Assembly (NCBI RefSeq): GCF_014822185.1
Contig: NZ_QVLR01000098.1
Coordinates: 92,672 to 156,671 of the forward strand
Source of the DNA: Azoarcus sp. Aa7
GTDB lineage: Bacteria; Pseudomonadota; Gammaproteobacteria; Burkholderiales; Rhodocyclaceae
Length of the DNA stretch: 64,000 nt
Direction: 5' to 3'
Position 1 is the first letter of the stretch. The number at the start of each line of letters is the position of its first letter. The notes under the pieces are model-generated. The model saw only the letters and a list, made by a program, of their open reading frames with translations, was not told the DNA's origin and did no database searches. The translations under genes were made by a program, and so were the position numbers. Below are positions 61,089-64,000 of this stretch, one piece after another.

Positions 61089-62133
61089 TCTGCATCTCCT
61101 GTTCCTGCACCGCGGCGTGCGCTATGCGCTGGATGCCGCGCTGGTGCAGGAGGTCGTCTGGCTGCCCGAGCTGTCGCCGGTGGCCGAGGCGTTGCCGTGC
61201 GTGATCGGTGCGTTCAACCTGCGCGGGCACGTGATTTCCGTGATCGACCTGGCCCCGTGTTTCGGCCGTGAGCGGTCGGACCTGGGAATCGGCGATGCGG
61301 TGATCATCCTGACCGTCGATGGCGAACGCTTCGGCATTCTCGCCGCCGAGGTGCTCGATGCGGCGACGATCGCGTCCGGCGACATCGAGGACGTGCGCGA
61401 TCATCACCGCCTGCTGGGCAACGCGGCGTCGCTGGTATCCGGTGTCGCCATGAGCGGCGCTGACCTCGCGATGGTGCTCGACGCCCGCGCACTGCTCGCC
61501 GATGCCGCGGCCGGAGTGGCGGCGCCGGTCTCGCCGCCCGCCGGCGCCGGGCCGCGCGGCACTGCGTGCCCGGATGCCGTGGCCGAGACCTTCCGCGCGC
61601 GTGCCGGCCGGATGGCCCGCCCCGAGGAAGCGCCCGCCGCAGCGGGCAGTGTGCCGTTCGCGCTGGTCGGCCTCGACGGAGGGCTGTTCGGCATTCCGGC
61701 GCGGGTGGTGCGCGAGTTCGTGCACCTGAGCGGCGTCCGGCCGGTGCCGTGTTGTCCGGCGCACATCCTCGGCAGCATGAACCTGCGCTGCGACATCCTG
61801 ACCGTGGTCGACCTGCGGGCGGTACTCGGCCTGCCGGCGAGGCTGCCGCTCGCCGAGGTCGTCGTCGTGCAGGCAGGCGATCTGACGGTCGGGCTGGCGG
61901 TCAGCGAGGTGCATGACGTCGTCGCGACCGGTGCGGGCGATTCCGCCGTGCCCGCGCCCGGCGACAACGACTTGCCGTTTTGCCGCGGCCCCATGCGGGT
62001 GGACGAACGGATTTTCAGCATCATCGACATCGAGGCCATGCTTGCGTCGCGCGTGCTGCACGTCGCCGCCGAGCCTGACCGGGACAGACCGGAGCCCCGC
62101 AACGCGGCTCCAGACGCAGGGGAACAACCATGA
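61081..62133 (+). CDS. Double-CheW coupling protein
   Basis: About 350 residues carrying two CheW-like SH3 folds (about 1-140 and 195-335). First: [36 protein letters not shown]. Second: [44 protein letters not shown]. Each has the NLRG- or NLRC-type strand seen in CheW. An Ala/Pro-rich linker joins them. A fused pair could replace the separate WspB and WspD adaptors. The ATG at 61081 overlaps the cheR gene; its stop overlaps the MCP start (ATGA). Confidence 0.88.
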   Translation: MADLHLLFLHRGVRYALDAALVQEVVWLPELSPVAEALPCVIGAFNLRGHVISVIDLAPCFGRERSDLGIGDAVIILTVDGERFGILAAEVLDAATIASGDIEDVRDHHRLLGNAASLVSGVAMSGADLAMVLDARALLADAAAGVAAPVSPPAGAGPRGTACPDAVAETFRARAGRMARPEEAPAAAGSVPFALVGLDGGLFGIPARVVREFVHLSGVRPVPCCPAHILGSMNLRCDILTVVDLRAVLGLPARLPLAEVVVVQAGDLTVGLAVSEVHDVVATGAGDSAVPAPGDNDLPFCRGPMRVDERIFSIIDIEAMLASRVLHVAAEPDRDRPEPRNAAPDAGEQP

Positions 62134-63581
62134 TCGGAACACTGAATCTGCGGCAACGCATCCTGGCGGGCTATGTGGTGCCGCTGCTCCTGATGGTCGG
62201 TGTCGCATTTGCCGTGTATTTGCAGACGCAACGCCTGCAGGCACTGTCTGCGGACGCAGTCGCGGCAGGCCGCGCCGTCGCGCTCGGGAAGGAGGCCCAC
62301 GTGGGGCTGGCGCAGTACCAGCGCGACATGCGCGGCTATCTGATCGGCCATGACCGCAATGCGCTGGAGACCGCGGCGCAGAGCATGGCGCGCGCGACCG
62401 AGAACCTCGATGCGCTGGCGAAGCTCCTGACGAGCGCCGAGCAGCGCGAGGTCCTGGCCCGCCTGTTGAAGACCGTCGATGAGATCGCCGGCATCGCCGG
62501 CAAGTACCGCGAACTGGTCGATGCCGGCAGCGCCGCGAAGGCGCTGCAGTTCTTCCGCCAGTCGAATCTCACCGAACTCAGCGTCCGCGTCGATGCCCTG
62601 ATCGACCAGATCGAGGCGCACGAGCTCGAAATACTGGCGCAGCGGGACGCCGAGCGGGTGAGTGCCTCGACCAGCCTGGTCTCGGTGACGCTGGGCGCGA
62701 CGGTGGCCGCGATCCTGCTGGCGATCGGCATCGGCCGCGCGCTGGCGGTGCGCAGCACGCGCACGATCAGCGAATCGGTGGCGCACGTGAGCACCGCGTC
62801 GACCGAGATGGCGGCGACGGTGGACGAGCATGAACGCACGGTCACGCAACAGGTGGCGGCGGTCAGCGAGGTGTCGGCGACGGTGGAGGAGCTGGGGATG
62901 TCGGCCCGCCAGTCGGCGAGCCAGGCCGAATCGTCGGCCGCTGCCGCGCTGCAGGCGCTCGAACTCGCCCGCCACGGCACCCGCGCGGCGGACGAGGCCG
63001 CGCACAGCACGGCGGGCATGAAGGAAAAGATCGACTCGCTGGCCCATCGCATTCTCAGCCTGTCGGAACAGGCGGGGCAGATCGGCGGTATCGCCAAGCT
63101 GGTCGGCGAACTCGCGAGCGAGACGAACATGCTGGCGCTCAACGCGGCCGTGGAAGCGGCGCGCGCCGGCGAGCAGGGCAAGGGTTTTGCCGTGGTCGCC
63201 AGCGAGATCCGCAAGCTCGCGGTGCAGAGCAAGAAATCCGCCGAGCGCGCCGACGCACTGGTCACCGAGATCCAGAACGCGACCAACAGCGCGGTGATGG
63301 TCACCGAAGACGGCTCGCGCAGCGCCGACGAGGTGATGGCGACGGCCAGCCGCGTGGCCGAGGCCTTCGATGCGATCGCCGGTGCGGCCAACAACGTTTC
63401 GGAAAATGCGCAGCAGGTGATGCTCAACAGCAAGCAGCAGGCGGCGGCGCTGAGTCAGGTGACCGACGCGATGCTGAGCCTCGCCGCGGGCTCGCGCCAG
63501 ATGGCGGCGGGTACCGAGCAGACCAAGGCGGGTATCGAGAACCTGAAGCAGGTCGCGCACGGGCTGAAGGCGATGGTGTGA
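62130..63581 (+). CDS. Methyl-accepting chemotaxis protein with CHASE3-type sensor
   Basis: 483 residues. Helix 1 ([19 protein letters not shown]), a helical periplasmic domain of about 150 residues (CHASE3-like; [12 protein letters not shown]), helix 2 near 195 ([21 protein letters not shown]), then a cytoplasmic coiled coil with the hairpin tip [39 protein letters not shown]. No obvious C-terminal CheR/CheB pentapeptide. The tip should bind the CheW pair and CheA encoded on either side. Surface-contact or envelope sensing, as for WspA, is an inference from operon order. Confidence 0.92.
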   Translation: MIGTLNLRQRILAGYVVPLLLMVGVAFAVYLQTQRLQALSADAVAAGRAVALGKEAHVGLAQYQRDMRGYLIGHDRNALETAAQSMARATENLDALAKLLTSAEQREVLARLLKTVDEIAGIAGKYRELVDAGSAAKALQFFRQSNLTELSVRVDALIDQIEAHELEILAQRDAERVSASTSLVSVTLGATVAAILLAIGIGRALAVRSTRTISESVAHVSTASTEMAATVDEHERTVTQQVAAVSEVSATVEELGMSARQSASQAESSAAAALQALELARHGTRAADEAAHSTAGMKEKIDSLAHRILSLSEQAGQIGGIAKLVGELASETNMLALNAAVEAARAGEQGKGFAVVASEIRKLAVQSKKSAERADALVTEIQNATNSAVMVTEDGSRSADEVMATASRVAEAFDAIAGAANNVSENAQQVMLNSKQQAAALSQVTDAMLSLAAGSRQMAAGTEQTKAGIENLKQVAHGLKAMV

Positions 63582-63609
63582 CGGTGGCGACGACGCGGAG
63601 CGCTGCGGC

Positions 63610-64000
63610 ATGATTGCAGACGAACGCCTGCAGGATCTGTTCAGGCAGGAGAGCAGCGACTACCTGCAGCGGCTCGACGACGGCCTGCTGCGGCTGGAGC
63701 GCAACGCCGGCGAGGACGCGGCCGTCGAGGCGCTGTTCCGCGATGCCCACAGCCTCAAGGGCGCCGCGCACATGCTCGGTCTGCACGCGGTCGAACTGCT
63801 CGCGCACAGTCTCGAGGACATGCTCAACGCCGCGCGCCGTGATGTCGAGGCGCGCGGCCCCGAACACGTCCAGGAAATGCTGCGGCAGCTGGGCGACATC
63901 CGCGTGGCGGTGGGCGAGGCGCTGGTCGCCTCGGCGGGTACGGGCCTGGGCACGGCGCCGGGGGTGCCGGCACCCCCGGCGCCGTGCCCAGGCCCGTACC
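63610..64000 (+). CDS. CheA-type hybrid kinase, 3' truncated by the window
   Basis: The first 130 residues only. An HPt domain with phospho-His near residue 47 (FRDAHSLKGAAHMLGLHAVELLAHSLEDML) marks the P1 domain of CheA. After it, an Ala/Pro/Gly linker begins, and its last 64 bases are a perfect palindrome, so the true sequence there is doubtful. In a Wsp-like operon it would be WspE-like, with a REC domain at the far end. It starts 28 bases after the MCP stop, on the same transcript. Confidence 0.87.
   Translation, partial: MIADERLQDLFRQESSDYLQRLDDGLLRLERNAGEDAAVEALFRDAHSLKGAAHMLGLHAVELLAHSLEDMLNAARRDVEARGPEHVQEMLRQLGDIRVAVGEALVASAGTGLGTAPGVPAPPAPCPGPY
63937..64000. repeat. Perfect 64-base loopless palindrome at the window end
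   Basis: Bases 63937-63968 and 63969-64000 are exact reverse complements, with no loop and no mismatch, ending at the last base given. The left arm begins GGTACGGGCCTGGG. The frame stays open through it (GTGLGTAPGVPAPPAPCPG). An exact fold-back at a sequence end suggests an artefact, but a real hairpin in the CheA linker is not excluded. Confidence 0.8.

Noticed and set aside
61404..63611. 735-codon open frame on the minus strand
   Set aside because: Antisense to the CheW and MCP genes; no recognisable domain.
1..64000. CRISPR arrays, insertion sequences, prophage or integrase genes
   Set aside because: No regularly spaced repeats, transposase motifs or phage genes were found; gene content and base composition look like stable chromosome.

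Overview
The window is GC-rich, gene-dense bacterial DNA. Several features point to a betaproteobacterium, most likely of the Rhodocyclales (Azoarcus/Thauera-like): codon use dominated by G/C third positions, an Lrp-dadA-dadX locus, a TorF-type porin, a DmeF transporter, a DUF2249 protein and many c-di-GMP enzymes. The placement comes from protein character only. No rRNA, tRNA, CRISPR array, transposase or integrase was seen.

Layout. 0-6.3 kb: the end of a surface-polysaccharide locus (flippase, three glycosyltransferases, glutamine-dependent amidotransferase). 6.4-10.6 kb: an exported 11-heme cytochrome c and a PAS-GGDEF-hemerythrin protein. 10.9-14.8 kb: a translationally coupled trio (GT9 glycosyltransferase, DegT-type aminotransferase, B12-type radical SAM enzyme). 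14.8-18.7 kb: DUF2249 protein with a Gly/Cys tail, and a membrane GGDEF-EAL protein. 18.7-21.7 kb: D/L-alanine catabolism (dadX, dadA) with a divergent lrp. 21.7-24.3 kb: an exported LolA-like protein, an EF-hand protein and a porin behind a sigma-54-like promoter. 24.5-33.4 kb: a TMAO respiration locus (torR, torS, torT, torA, torF) in which TorA carries a C-terminal cytochrome c domain and no torC or torD is present. 33.5-39.6 kb: TerB-like protein, GGDEF-EAL protein, OpgB-like phosphoglycerol transferase, DmeF and a cupin.

39.9-59.5 kb is a dense signalling region. Its core is a tightly coupled plus-strand operon (39947-49143): REC-HD-GYP protein, a 24-codon ORF, a stand-alone REC protein, an MglA-like small GTPase, a soluble histidine kinase, a REC domain fused to a PilB/GspE-type ATPase, a second soluble kinase, and a PAS-(degenerate GGDEF)-EAL-REC protein. 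It is followed by a membrane kinase on the other strand, an HD-GYP protein, a PAS kinase, a FixJ-type regulator and a second EAL-REC protein. The kinases have closely similar cores, and the five REC domains share an unusual KPW(D/N)D ending. The set reads as a local phosphorelay that adjusts c-di-GMP and, through the GTPase and the ATPase, perhaps a type IV pilus or secretion motor. That last step is inference.

59.6-64 kb: a Wsp/ACF-like chemosensory operon (CheR-TPR, double CheW, CHASE3-type MCP, CheA), cut by the window edge. The last 64 bases form a perfect loopless palindrome, which may be a sequence-end fold-back artefact.
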